Source: Otatea glauca
Lineage: Eukaryota; Streptophyta; Magnoliopsida; Poales; Poaceae
Direction: 5' to 3'
NCBI GenBank assembly: GCA_036346275.1
Contig: CM070727.1
Coordinates: forward strand, 1,231,760 to 1,295,759
DNA: 64,000 nt
This document shows, piece by piece, positions 22,250-33,781 of this stretch. The translations under genes and the position numbers were made by a program. Every line of letters starts with the position of its first letter. The first letter of the stretch is position 1. The notes beneath the pieces are model-generated. The model did no database searches and was not told the origin of the DNA. It was given only the letters and a program-made list of their open reading frames with translations.

Positions 22250-22790
22250 CTTCTTTTTTACTTGTCGTTTTAAATATCGACACACAAATAATTTCACCGT
22301 TACTTATTCGTATTCTATGTTAGTAAAAGATATTAAGTATATAATGATATGAAATTACTTTTGATGACAAATCTAGTGAAATTACTTCTACGTAATAATC
22401 CAAATACTTCTATGTATATTAGCGGTCAAAGTTTTAAAAAGTTGATTGCACGCATTCTTAAATGACATCTAAAACAGAACATAGGGAGTAGTGTTTACTA
22501 CTAGTACTCCGGTTATAAAAGAATATTGTTTTGGGTACGTGTAGTCAAATGTTTTAAACTTTGGCTATACGTGTAGTCAAATGTTTTAAACTTTGGCTAT
22601 CAATATCTTTTTCAACAGTTTAGATTGAACACGTGGAAAAGATATGTATTGATTTGTTTTGAAAAAAACTTTCATAATAGTGTAGTTTTATTAGGTTTAT
22701 GAATCTATTATAATACAAACTAAAGGACAAAATTACGTTTGGGAGGTTGTACCGATGTTGAAAATGACATTCTTTAACTGTTGAAGGGAG
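22250..22790. mobile_element. Two adjacent MITE-like remnants
   Basis: 22250-22490 runs from 'acttgtcgttttaaatatcg' to 'aacatagggagtag'. 22502-22790 runs from 'actccggttataaaagaat' to 'gacattctttaactgttgaa'. Each has the shared phrase pattern of this MITE family (long AT-rich middle, CTCC.. ends). Unit B matches lie at 52185-52440 and around 55080-55250. Confidence 0.5.
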
Positions 22791-22993
22791 CATATCACTA
22801 TTAATTAACAAGATCATCGAATACAGTTAATATGGACCTAGTTATCAGGTACTAACCAACCGCTAATAATTGACTGTGAAAAGAACAAGACTATATAATG
22901 ACAAGAAAATATTAAAAATTGAAAAATAACATCTAATACGAGGCAGGGAGGTGGGGACTTGGAGCCCACATGTCGTTGATCTTCGTAAGGTTA

Positions 22994-24801
22994 CCAGTAA
23001 ATTTCACAAAACTATAGATTTATTTTTACAAATTATTAAAAAAAACTACAGATTTTAGCTTCTGTTTCACAAAACTATAGATTGTAGAAGAACTTGTTTC
23101 ACAAAACTACAAGTTTCTTGTATAAATTATTAGAAAACTAATGATTTTAACTTCTATTTCACAAAGTTACAGATTTTAGGAGAACTTGTATCACAAAACT
23201 ATAGTCTTTAGAATTAATCGTTTCTTGTAACAGATCTGACAGTTTAGGCCCACATGACAGCCTCACATGTGAGTGAAACGGGAAATGAGGGCGTTTGAAA
23301 AACACCATGTGGGGCCAACACTAGGGGTGGGCATATTTAAGCCGAAACTGAATCGAATTAACCGATTATTTCGGTTTTCGGTTCGGTTTATATTCTAGTG
23401 CTATTCGGTTTTCGGATTTCGGTTCGGTTTCTGACCCTCAAAAACTAAAAAGTCGAACTAACCGATTTACTTGACTCCACCAGAAGACCAAACACTGAGA
23501 CACCAGACTACCAGAGCGAGTGCCTGCATTCCCCATTCCCCATCGCCATCGGTGACTTCGATCCTTCCCTATTCTGTGTTCCCCATTCCCCATCGGTGCC
23601 CATCTTGGCGACCTGGCCATGCCCCATCCATAGCTCTACGTCGTGCGACGCCTCCCTCGCCGGCCTCGCAGACTCCGCCCACTCCGGGCCGCGGCACTTG
23701 ACCCCCTTGCCACTATTGGGGATCCTGAGGCGGCAGTCGACGAGGACCAAAGCGCGGTGCACGGCGTCGGGGAGGGAGTGGTGTGCAGAGGAGGGGAAAG
23801 GCTGCGGGCTACGGCGGGGGCGCCACGGCTCTAGTGTACCGGATGGCGGCGCAGGGGCGCCATGACTGGATGTGGCCGCCACGGTATCGGATCTCCGGTG
23901 ACGACAACGGTTGCGGTACCAGATCTCCTCTCCCCTTGGATTTTCTATGTTTTTTGGGGAAGGTTCGCTTTGGTTTCTCCTCCCTCCGCGTTGTGCAGTG
24001 TGCCCAGTTCGACTTCCTCGGCGACAGGGAGCGGGGAGAGCTTGGAGGCGAAGACTTCCTCGTCTAGTCGTCTCGCTCGCGCTGTTCTGGAAAGAAAAAC
24101 GCACGTGGCGCAGCCTCCCCTTCTCAGCTTCTCCCACAAAATCTCCCCTCAGCTCCTCCTTGTAACCTGTAGACTCCGGCTACCTAGGACTAGCCCACTG
24201 CCGTCGCGCTCCCCCGCCCCCACCGCCCTTCTTGCCGGCGGCTCCACACGGTGAGTCCCCTCTCTTGGTGAGTCCCTCCGCACCGCACCCGCTTCGATCA
24301 CCTCTTCCCCTTGCCCTCCATCTAGCCGTCGATCCAAACTCCTCGATGTCGCTGCACCTCCTCCGCCCTCTGAAATGCGGTTTACTGAAAAACCGAATTA
24401 ACCGAACCGAATTTGTTCAGTTAAATCGGTTCAATTTTCAAATTTGATCGGTTCTGTTCGGTTTCTAGTTTTCAAAAACCGAAATAATTTAAAACCGAAT
24501 GCCCACCCCTAGCCAACATTGTCAGACCCGTTACAAGAAACGACTAATTCTAAAACCTGTAGTTTTGTGAAATAAGTTCTTCTATAAACTACAATTTTGT
24601 GATGCAAGTTCTCCTAAATTTTATAGTTTTGTAAAATAGCAGCTAAAATCTGTAGTTTTCTAATAGTTTGTATAAGAAATCTATAGTTTTGTTAAACAAG
24701 TTCTTCTAAAATCTGTAGTTTTATGAAATAGAAGCTAAAATATGTAGTATTCTAATAATTCGTACAAAAAAACCTGTATTTTTGTGAAATTTAGTCTAAT
24801 G
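22994..24801. mobile_element. Foldback-type element with a hAT inserted inside
   Basis: Arms 22994-23245 and 24530-24801 are imperfect inverted repeats built from repeated units such as 'tttcacaaaactatagatt'. Unit B has the empty site 'gggttatacag' at 55453-55463. In unit A 'tta' occurs on both sides (22991-22993, 24802-24804), consistent with a 3-bp duplication as in PIF/Harbinger-type MITEs. The original element was about 0.6 kb before the hAT insertion. Confidence 0.7.
23322..24511. mobile_element. Non-autonomous hAT element, 1190 bp
   Basis: Ends 'taggggtgggca' and its complement 'tgcccacccct' plus a. Flanking 8-mers are 'gccaacac' (23314-23321) and 'gccaacat' (24512-24519), 7 of 8 matching. 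Subterminal regions carry repeated 'cggtt/aaccga' motifs. The centre (23600-24340) is GC-rich, with overlapping open frames but no hAT transposase; it may be a captured genomic segment of unknown origin. Confidence 0.8.
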
Positions 24802-25667
24802 TTATACAGTTAGTACTAACTGAGTTAGTATGTATTTTTTATCTTACATGACATCTATGGATAAACAATGAAGAGGTTAGGTTTTCGTTGGACGCGAGCC
24901 TTTATATAAATACATAACATTTTAGACATCGATATGTTCTTTAAAATACAATTTTGACTACTAATTTATATTGTAATATATCTATAAAACTCAATAGAAT
25001 TATTATATTATGATACTACTTTTTAAGATAAATTTATACATATGATTTTTATGTATCCGGTCTAAATATTTAAAGGATATGAATAGTTGAAGTTTCAAAA
25101 GTTTGACTATGTGTACATGTACATGTCTGGTATTAATTCTCCTACGCATGCAAACACATTGAATTAAAACAAATTTGTTTTTTTAAAAGAATCATTGAGT
25201 ACACTTCCTCGCGGAAATCAAATCAAACCATTTAATTGCCCTGCTGCCTACATTTTGGCCGCTTCAATTCTGTAGGTGGTTAACGCTTAACATCAATCCT
25301 ATTCGGTTTTTGCTAGTCAACCTTAATTTGGATGTTGATGTTTAAAATTGTTGGACCGATCGGTCGAAAAGTGAAAGGCCGCCAATTTCTGGCTCAGGGA
25401 CTCGGTAGTGAGAAAAAGAGAGAGGTGATTTTATGTATTTCTATTTAAAAGTTACGTAAATACTAAAATATAAATAAAAAATAGATGATAAATTTATCTT
25501 TTCGTCTGTTTTAAAATGTATATAACTTGTATCAGGAGGCGACGTACATAAATCCTACTGAAGGAAGATGGTGCCAGGAGCGATACAAGGACGGAAGGAC
25601 CTCGGGTACGTGGCTAGCTAGGTTCAGGTGGTCATTGTTTCCAACGTGCAGATCGTGTGGAGGTTAT

Positions 25668-25924
25668 GTTTTCTTATGGAGAGGCAGCATCAAGCACTAG
25701 CATGATGGTTATTAGTTGGTTGTTTGGCTAATTGCACGAGGGAAAGTCGATATACACATCAGGTGGTTAGTTGCGCGTGCACGTCATCTTGTTTTCCCAC
25801 AAGGTACAATCCTGTTTTGAGCATGCACCAAAATAAAAAAAAAAAATTGATTAGCTCTATCCTTTTAGTTATGTTTTCTTATGGAGAGGCAGCATCAAGC
25901 ATTAGCATGATGGTTATTAGTTGG
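25668..25924. repeat. 57-bp direct repeat, unit A only
   Basis: 'gttatgttttcttatggaga' through 'gatggttattagttgg' occurs at 25666-25722 and again at 25868-25924 with a single difference. Unit B has one copy (about 58421-58465), so a local duplication arose in unit A. Confidence 0.75.
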
Positions 25925-26269
25925 ATGTTATTTTTAGGCAAATCTTTTGACGTTTGCTACGAAACACCTAAATTCCATATCTTTGCTGAAAGCACTACTA
26001 AAATGTGGCTCTTTGCTGCAGGACAGACGCAGACATATGATCCAGGCACTAGCTCTGTATGACTTGTTTGCCGTTGGATCAATATACCACTCGATCTCCA
26101 CTACCGATTCTTTTCCCCGTGCAAACAAAATGCCCACCTCCCGATTTCTTCCTCCAATGCTTGCACATAGGTCGTGGGGCATCTACTCACCTCACTCCAT
26201 CTCCATGTGCATCTAATGCGCCTCGATTTCTATGATGATGATGATTCATCCGCACAAACCAAAGCGACC

Positions 26270-26720
26270 ATATTCGCAACAAATTTTATCAAACCGAGAG
26301 CCCCGCAACATTCCACGAGCACCTTAGCACCAAAACCAAACAATGGTGATAGTGCAACAAATGAAAATACTTATTGCAACAAAATTTTGCTTTTGTGCAA
26401 CAAATTCCTCTTATGGCAACACTTGAGAAATCAGATTGCAACAAAAATATTACTCTTACGTAACAAACCAGATCTGTGACTCTTGCGGCATAACACTATC
26501 ACCAAACCAAACCATGGTGATAGTGCAACAAATGAAAATACTTATTGCAACAAAAATTTGCTATTGTGCAACAAATTAAAAGCACAATTGCGATAAATTT
26601 CGCTTATGGCAACACTTGAGAAACTAGATTACAACAACAAAAATATTACTCTTGTGCAACAAATAAAAAGCGCAACGATAACAACAAAATTTACGAAACC
26701 AAGTTGGAACAAAATTCTGT
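26270..26720. repeat. CAACAAA-rich degenerate repeat, unit A
   Basis: At least ten occurrences of (g)caacaaa spaced irregularly, including a roughly 180-bp internal duplication ('accatggtgatagtgcaac' or near copies at about 26340 and 26510). The same block is at 61130-61600 in unit B. No function is apparent. Confidence 0.6.
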
Positions 26721-26843
26721 GGCGGTGAACAACGAATGGTGTATGCACCAATCTTTTTCCTGTACAGGATGCTTGTCGACCTGCCTGATCTATACACTCA
26801 CCAGTTTAGCTACATGCAGGCTACTGCAGCCGTGCCTCGTTAA

Positions 26844-27113
26844 CAGAGGCGGAGCCAGAGGGAGGGTTTGGTGGGGCTCCAGCCCCCCGGCCCACCACGA
26901 GAAATTCTGCCGCCTATAGATTTTATTTGTCAAATCTCTTCTTTCAGACGGTGACAATGAAAAGTAATTTTTTCCCCTTGCATATTTACATACTAATGCT
27001 ATATTACATGCATTTAAATTTTAACAATAATATGTCGGCTTGGTAGTTTTTATATTTAGTATATATACTTGTGTTCAGCCCCCCCTCTTAAATGAATCCT
27101 GGCTCCGCCTCTG
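26844..27113. mobile_element. hAT-type MITE, 270 bp
   Basis: Ends 'cagaggcggagccag' and complement 'tggctccgcctctg', flanked by the 8-bp duplication 'ctcgttaa' (26836-26843 and 27114-27121). Unit B has the empty site 'cctcgttaacac' at 61717-61728, so the insertion is younger than the duplication. Confidence 0.9.
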
Positions 27114-27299
27114 CTCGTTAACACATTTGCACTCCTCTGCACTAGGCGGAGGGTGACGTACAGACTTCTCGGTTTGTGCCCATATCTGTCGCTCCCTTTC
27201 CTGACCCTGGCCTCCGTGGTGCTCTTCGCAAAGAGCCACAAGAATGGTGATGATGTGAAGGTGACATACGTCCTCTTCTGCTGCACTACTATGTAGATC

Positions 27300-28210
27300 T
27301 AGGAGTTGGGCCATGCTTTTTCAGGTTGACCATGACCTCACAGCACGGCATAGTCTAAATGGATATTAGGCTGGGCTGAGTCTAGAATTCAGACACGTTG
27401 GACAGCATGGCATGTCCCGATCCATTAGTCCATGCTCGGACCGGCACGGCCTAAAAAGCTTGGTCTTTTTCTTTTGTCATTTCCCCCTTCTCTTCTTTTT
27501 TTCCCCACTTAGCCACTCCTCTCTTCGTTGGCCACAACAACGTAGCGCAGGCGTATGGCGCCTTTCCTTTTACCCCACCCAACCACCTCTCTCTCTCTCT
27601 CGGCCATTGCTGCACGCCCGTATCGGCGTCATGTAGGCTTCCTTCTTCTTCCTTTCTTTTTCCCCTACCGGCAGCGAGAGGAGAGGGAGACAGCTAGCGG
27701 CTAGGCGAATTTCACCACCTCGTCCCCGTCAAGCTCGGATCTAGACAGAGGCGGGCAAGGGTGTCTCAGGCTCCCGACGGTTGAGGCGGATGGAGGCAAG
27801 GAACTGCGACGACGACGGTCGAGGAGGGCCGAGGAGGTGACGGGGAATAGTGGTGATGGCGACTGAGGAGGGCGAAGGCGGGCAAGCGCGTGGTGGTGGG
27901 GTGGTCAAGCATGAGGCGGCGGCGGTGGACAAGCATGGCAGCGATGGTGGCCGAAGTCCAAGGTGGGCAACTGTGGCGATGAAGGTGAACAAGCACAGCA
28001 CCGACAGTGGAAGGCATGCATCCCACCTCTAGCACAAACGTCGGCAGCCCAGTAAACGATCGTGCCATGCTGAGCCTCACCAATGGCTGTTCGTGCCGTG
28101 GAGCAACGGACCGCCACGACCCGAGGCCCGTCATGGCAGTGCCGTGACATAGCCCAACTACTAGACTACTGCTGTGCATGAGTTCGTACCCTTCATGCCC
28201 AGCCCCTGCC
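27300..28210. other. GC-rich paralogous block, unit A right end
   Basis: Matches 61841-62705. It contains 'ggcacggcc'-type hAT-terminal motifs at about 27340-27455, then a GC-rich stretch with open frames on both strands. The frames are not conserved between the two units (they change by indels), so no protein-coding gene is supported. Confidence 0.5.
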
Positions 28211-28264
28211 TTAGGGCGTGTAACGCTAGATGGCACGAGATGGTCTCCCAACATAGGCACGTGC

Positions 28265-28830
28265 AGCCCACGAGATCACGGAGCTGGTTCGTCGGCACGT
28301 CGAGGACGGGTGGAGCAAGCATATCGGCGACGCTGCCAGTTACAGGGGTTTCAACAACCTCAGGGGCCAGTGGACCCTGCATCGGCTGGGCCTGGGGTGT
28401 AGCTTGAAGGACGTGCCGTTCGACGAGCTCGTCCTCGTCTGGCATGTCGCCACGGACCTCTGCTTCCACCACCCGGCGCCAACACATCGTCCCCTCGAGG
28501 TCCCCAACAACTAGACGCCGCACGACGCGGCATGCAGGGAGACATCCAAATACATGATCTACCTGCTCTTCATCTGTCCTGAGATGCTGATGCCCGGCGC
28601 TAGGCCGAGCCTCTTCACCGATGCCTATTTTAAAGGATATTGACAGCAGGGCGGCACCGCTCGACAAAGAAGAACCCATGGAGCTCGACGGTGAGGACAA
28701 GAGGTGGGAGGTGATCTAGGGCGTGTGGGTGGAGATTCTCTGCTATTGCGCTGCCAGATGCAGAGGGTACCTGCACGCCCAGAGCATGGGCGAAAGAGGG
28801 GAGTGCCCCTCTGTTTGCACCAGAAAATGG
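28265..28830 (+). pseudogene. DUF4220/DUF594 pseudogene, second copy
   Basis: Plus-strand frames give YRGFNNLRGQWTLHRLGLG, VPFDELVLVWHVATDLCFHH, then SKYMIYLLFICPEMLMPGAR and RWEV followed by a stop, CY, and GYLHAQSMG. This is the same order as in the copy at 7490-8305. An in-frame TAG occurs at about 28513 and another in the RWEVI stretch at about 28718; at least one frameshift follows 28640. The family is grass-expanded and of unknown function. Confidence 0.7.
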
Positions 28831-28834
28831 CAGG

Positions 28835-29200
28835 TGTGGTCAAATTCGGCAGTCCATGGTCAAAAGGATACGTTCAGAGTTCTATCTGGATAAAATTTGG
28901 AAACCGAGTTGGTTGTTAAGGAAAAACCAAGATCGATACGGATTAGGCTTCGTAACGTGTTGTAACTGGACTCAATCGGCTGACGGGTATAAAAAGAGGA
29001 CAAGGACGAGCTGCAAAACAACAACGCAATCAAATCCACAAATTTACGTTATTCTCTTTTTTTTCTGTCAACTAGGAGTAGATCTAGTAATTTAGTCTTC
29101 TTGTAATTCGATCTTAATCAATAAAGTTGCGCATCGCCGATTATTAGTCTCTATCAATTACGCCCAGGTTCGATTTATTCTGATTTAGCTGCATGTTTCT
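28835..29200 (+). mobile_element. Gypsy LTR fragment
   Basis: Contains a TATA-like 'gggtataaaaagagg' (28986-29000) and, 130 bp later, 'aataaagttgcgcatcgccg', the same core as at 5145 and (inverted) 6490. This looks like the promoter-to-polyadenylation part of an LTR. It abuts the DUF594 pseudogene, as the related fragments do near 7000. Confidence 0.6.
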
Positions 29201-29399
29201 CTATAAGATCTTATAGGGTACTGATGCTGCCCAATCGGTATGCAGAACATATTAAGGCTAGTTATTTCATATTTGTTCACCTTACTAATCTTTTTAACAT
29301 TATACATAAGTTTACTACTTCGTATGCTCGTCTTGTGTGTTAGTTATTCCCAGATGATGAAGAGTTGCTGAACAAAGATATCCCATAATTCTTAGCGAT

Positions 29400-31263
29400 G
29401 TATATGCTCTTCGGCGGGGTTGTGATGCCTGGTTCGCACAGAAGATATAGAAGCGGATCTAACTGGAGAGGAGAGATCGACACAGTACTGCTGCAGCAGC
29501 AAGTTCAAGAGGACGTTCAACCACCGCCGGAGGGGGGCTTGCTCCTTGTTAGTGCTATGCCCTTGAGGCAATCATTTAGATGATTGTAACATGACTATGT
29601 TTATGAATAATAATATGATTATTGGTCCAATGAATGTATATCATTGTATTGATCAACATGTATGTGACTTGCTTATGAAGCTCTTTACTTATTAATATAA
29701 TTCGATAAATATCTCTGATCGGATATCATCGTATAGGACAACGATGAATAGATCAGCACATGTAGTGATCGATGATCATGCTTCATAGATCATGGGATAT
29801 AGAGATATCATCTATACATTGTGGACGCATGTTGAAAAACATGGGTTAGATAGATCCATAATTGGACACTACGAGAATGTTTCATTCTTATGTGTCATCG
29901 TGTATCTCATACCTAGTAGATGTATGATCCTTAGACCGAGATTGTCATATTCCCTACATGTGTAATAGTTTTCCTTGGGGCTATCAAACACTACTTCATA
30001 ACCGGATAGTTATAAAGGTAGCTTTCATGTTTACTATGAAACGTGCAGAGGAAGTGAGCGATCAAGATGGAATTTGCCACTCCAATGAAACGGAGATATA
30101 TGATAAGGCCACTCGTGTGATATGATTAAGGAAGTGCATGGCCATGCCGTGATTGAGAGTCAATCACAACTTATTAATATATCACGGATACGAGAGATGG
30201 ATTGAATCATCAAAGGATGGCATACTTCTCGTCTTGAGTTCAATCTTCATATACTTGGCAAAGGGATTATTACATGAGTACTTTTGATAGGTTCTGTCCG
30301 ATTTGATCATAGTATGTTTGGGAGTTGGCATACTTTGCAAGGAGCCGCTACCAACTATTGGATTGAAAAGGAGTTTTTTGAATCCATGTCCAAACGTACA
30401 TATGAACCCCTGCAGGTCACACAATTAATGGTGGGACGCATTAATTTGGATTGGATCCATAATTAATGGACATCGTGGGTTTAGCACGCCGATGGGCCTT
30501 GGTTTAGGTTTCATCTCGTGGCTATATAAGGAGGGGAGGAGGGTGGGCGCAGGTGTGCTTTCCCACGGTTTAAAAGTGATTCACTCAAACCCTAGCCTCC
30601 TCTTCTCGTTCGCCGAGCGACCAGTGCTTGCACACCGACGCACGGCGTTCCATCCCTGGACGTGTGGACTACTGCGGTGACGCTGCTGCGACTGCGGCGT
30701 GGGAGGACGATCCACGGCGAGGCAAGGACGATCCGCTCCATCGACGCAACGACTGCAGCGAGGACGATCCACTACATCGACGCGCGAAGGATTCCGCAAC
30801 TGCGCGTTTAGTGGTAATCTTATCTGTGATCCCCTTCTTGCGAGTAGCTTTCTGGTTACGCGATAGTTTTTTTTGTGCTAGTGTAGCATATGGCGTTCCT
30901 CTTCATAACTATACAAATGACGATTATGATGATGATCATGACGATTTTGTATCACCTCCACCTCGACGTTCAAGCAATATCGGAAGAGGCCGTTCAAGCA
31001 CTACTACAATAGCCCATTCAAGAAATAATGCAAGAGGACGTTCAACCACCACTAGAGGCGGGCTAGCTCTAAACCATACAAATGACGACGATGATGATGA
31101 TTTCATGCCACCTAGGCCAAGAAACTTGCGTCCTCGGAGTCCTCCAAATTTTGACGATAATATTACATTAAGCCCTATCAGTGATCCAAGCGTAATACCC
31201 CGTCAGCCACCAATATATAACTATCCTATTTTTGACCATTTGTACCGACAACCATGGCCATAG
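29400..31263 (+). pseudogene. Unrecognised open frame with RGR/Asp-rich repeats, interrupted by an LTR
   Basis: The right part (about 30885-31263) encodes Asp-rich (NDDDDDDFMPP) and RGR/RGG-like (ARGRSTTTRGG) stretches and ends PRQPPIYNYPIF..W-P-stop. The left part (29495-29550) matches the repeat at 31024-31070, sharing 'aagaggacgttcaaccacc'. The frame therefore held tandem units before a 1.3 kb LTR-like insertion split it. No family was recognised; the C-terminal part of a transposon-encoded or RNA-binding-like protein are both possible. Confidence 0.4.
29551..30885 (+). mobile_element. Probable solo LTR (copia-like)
   Basis: Begins 'tgttagtgctatgcccttga'. At about 30517-30550 it has 'gctatataaggaggggagg' (TATA-like) and then 'aaaccctagcctcc', and ends after 'gtgctagtgtagca'. 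No internal coding region is present. Flanks show 'ctcct' and 'ttcct', possibly a diverged 5-bp duplication. Removing it restores the tandem unit described at 29400-31263, which supports the insertion. Confidence 0.5.
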
Positions 31264-32150
31264 AATGTATGGTTTTGTGACTTATGTTGTATCCTAGTTT
31301 GTGACTTAGCTCTGCATTTCGAAATATCAATGTCGGGTTTTATTCAATAGTACTATGATTTGTCGTCAAATTTATCGCACACCGAAGGAGAATGACGAAC
31401 AACGAAATTTGATTTTTTTCCCTTGAAAAAAATTAACTGACAAATAATTTTGTAAAACACCACATTAATTATGACCGACAAATAGAAATTTTTAAAATTT
31501 ATTGACCCTACTTTGAACTATGCAATTCTTTCAACCGTCAAACTAACACTGAATCGTTGTCTCCTTTGAAAAAATGGTGAACAACGATATCCGATTTTTT
31601 GGTCACAAATTTTCTTCAAATACTACATGAATTATCACTGACAGATATGAATTTTTCTGAATTTATTGGACTCTAGTTGAATTGTGTACCTATAAAATAT
31701 ATGAATTATCACTGACATATATTAATTTCACTGAATTTATTGGACTCTAGTTTGAATTGCAAAACTGTGGAATACATGAAAAATATATTTTTGAATTTAT
31801 TCCTGTCGCAAGTCCAAATTGCGACAGAGACAATAATTCCAAATTATGAGAGACTCTTAGTCGCGGTTTGGAATTGCGACAGAGAGTAATCGCAATTCAA
31901 AATGCGACAGGTGGGCAGAAGTGCTATTTTTTGGCATATTATTTCTGTAAATGTTTATTAAAATACTATTATTTAAAACAAATATTCTAAATTCGTACAT
32001 CAGTGTTGGAATATACCCATTGGGAAAAAATCAAACAAGATCATGAAGAAATCAAGGTAGCAAACTAATGCAAATTTTAAAGTGTTATTGTGTTATAACC
32101 TAGATGACCTTAATATCAAGTTTTCTATAAACATACATAATGTCACACCT
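31264..32150. other. AT-rich sequence with a cluster of GTCGCAATT hairpins
   Basis: No gene seen. At 31803-31912 four or five complementary motifs lie close together: 'ctgtcgcaa', 'ttgcgacag', 'gtcgcggtt', 'ttgcgacag' and 'atgcgacag'. Such clusters occur in subterminal regions of CACTA-type elements, but no CACTA end could be identified. Confidence 0.45.
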
Positions 32151-32167
32151 TACAAAAGGCTATTTAA

Positions 32168-32400
32168 TTATCGCTTGGGGAGAGCAAAAATGGCACTAGT
32201 AAAAACAATTATGATGTAAGAGAAGATATTTGCTTGAAGTACTGTTCCTATGCCTTCTAGGGTTGTGTCATAATTATTCTTGACTATTATTCTGGAAAAA
32301 AGGGAACTAATAACGATTATTGCTAGCCAGGATACCAGCTTCCACATGTAATAACACCACGTAGTTCGCATGGCACTTCCAGAATGATATTTAAAAGTAT
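32168..32400 (-). pseudogene. Possible membrane-protein exon fragment
   Basis: A 67-codon minus frame with two hydrophobic segments (WKLVSWLAIIVISSLFS and IFSYIIIVFTSAIFAL) separated by a polar loop (VKNNYDTTLEGIG). Composition looks like real protein rather than chance, but I cannot name the family with confidence, and no neighbouring exon was found. It may be a captured or decayed exon. Confidence 0.3.
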
Positions 32401-33781
32401 AAACTCCCTGGCAACTGATTACTGCACCACTGTGTTATGTGTGTTCATTAACACTGAAGTACAGTATCATATTGCAAGGAACATGACGGATAGCATAAAC
32501 AATCTAACGATATTTGTCTAAGATATTCTACCATTTTGGCGTGAGAAATCAAATTTCACAGCCTAACAAATACCTCGATTTGCCCATGTTCTTCAAGAAA
32601 TATGACTACGAGAGCTAATTAGTCTAAATCAACACTCTTTCTTGGAAAAGGAAGTCTAATTATAAGTACAGCATCGTTAGGCATCTTGAAGATGCTTCAA
32701 TCAAACCAATAATACGGTTGGAGTAAATGTGAAATTAGAGTTTGCAGTCAATGAGTTTTCATGTAGATTGGCTTACTAGAACCTCGAAGGCATGGTAAGG
32801 AAACAGAGAAAAACAAGTTTTCATTTCTTAACGATGTAGAAAATTCGAGTGCTATTTCATTTGTCCCATGTAATTTGTATAACATATAGAAAATAAGAAC
32901 ACTGTAACAACTCGGCATATCCCATATTACAACCGAGTACCATCCAGACTGGATCAACAACGAATTATAAGAACAATCGTTACAATCCAACAGATAGTTA
33001 TATAATGAGGGCCCTAACACAACATCAATAAGATATTAACGAGCAGCACGGAAAAAGGCAAGCAAATGGAGGGAGATCAGAACTCACCCCTAGGATCCAC
33101 ATCCCACCGAGCCGGGAGCTCAGCTCCTTCCAGCGTTGCAGGACTCGTGTGCGCTCCTCAACCCTCCAAGGGTATCCTCAGGCACGCGGAACCCTAGATC
33201 TGACCAATAGAACGCTTCGAATACGCACCACGAACCCCATCTCCTACTCTCCTCGACCTCTAGGATCTCATCAGGCACACGAAACCCTAGATCTGACCAA
33301 TGAACTGCTCCGAATCCGCACCAACAACCTTCATCGTCTTCTCCGCCGCCGTTGACACTCCATGGCTCCATCCCCTCCCGCTCCTCGTCGTCGCATGCCG
33401 CCTCCACCGGAGCTTGCCTCCTCCCAGGCTGGAACCCTAGCCCCGGCCAGCACACCGCTTCAACAGATCAACCTCGCCACCTGCGCCTACACTTCCTGCC
33501 TTCCTAGGGTCGAGACCCACCTGCCAGAGCCGACCACACAGGGCAGGGCGAGCTCTCTGAGTCGGAGGTGGATGCGAACGCGGGACGACACGAGGAGCCG
33601 AGAACCCTTGCTCGAGAACTCATGGGGGAATTGGCCCCCGACGAGGAGGGACAGAACGTAGAGATCGAAGGTATTTGGGCGATGCTAGGGTTAGGGCTTG
33701 CCCTCCGCGAGGGCCATGGGGAAGGAGGAGGAGAGCGACTGCGCGCGGAGCGGCGAATTCGATCGGGTTCGGGATGGGGGT

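Larger units (their letters stand above)
14132..28210. repeat. Segmental duplication unit A (FAR-containing, 14.1 kb)
   Basis: Direct copy of 32776-62705. Matching blocks A/B: 14132-15293 with 32776-33782; 15857-16410 with 46258-47220; the FAR gene 16419-21190 with 47366-50823; 21190-22260 with 50823-52200; 22500-22993 with 55080-55455; 24802-25821 with 55456-58566; 25822-26843 with 60658-61722; 27114-28210 with 61723-62705. Homology starts abruptly at 'tactagaac' and ends at 'cctgcc(t/a)tagg'. Most gaps are discrete transposon insertions. Confidence 0.9.

Noticed and set aside
23508..24254. Long frames on both strands (up to 209 codons) inside the hAT element
   Set aside because: No hAT transposase or other domain; overlapping frames on several phases are expected in GC-rich DNA.
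26270..26720. CRISPR-like array from the CAACAAA repeats
   Set aside because: Repeats are short, irregular and the organism is clearly a plant.
27766..28260. 164-codon minus-strand frame
   Set aside because: The unit B counterpart (62210-62669) does not keep the same frame, so there is no sign of selection on a protein.
32194..32206. CACTA element terminus ('cactagtaaaaac')
   Set aside because: Only one end seen, no partner end or 3-bp duplication, and it falls inside the membrane-type frame.
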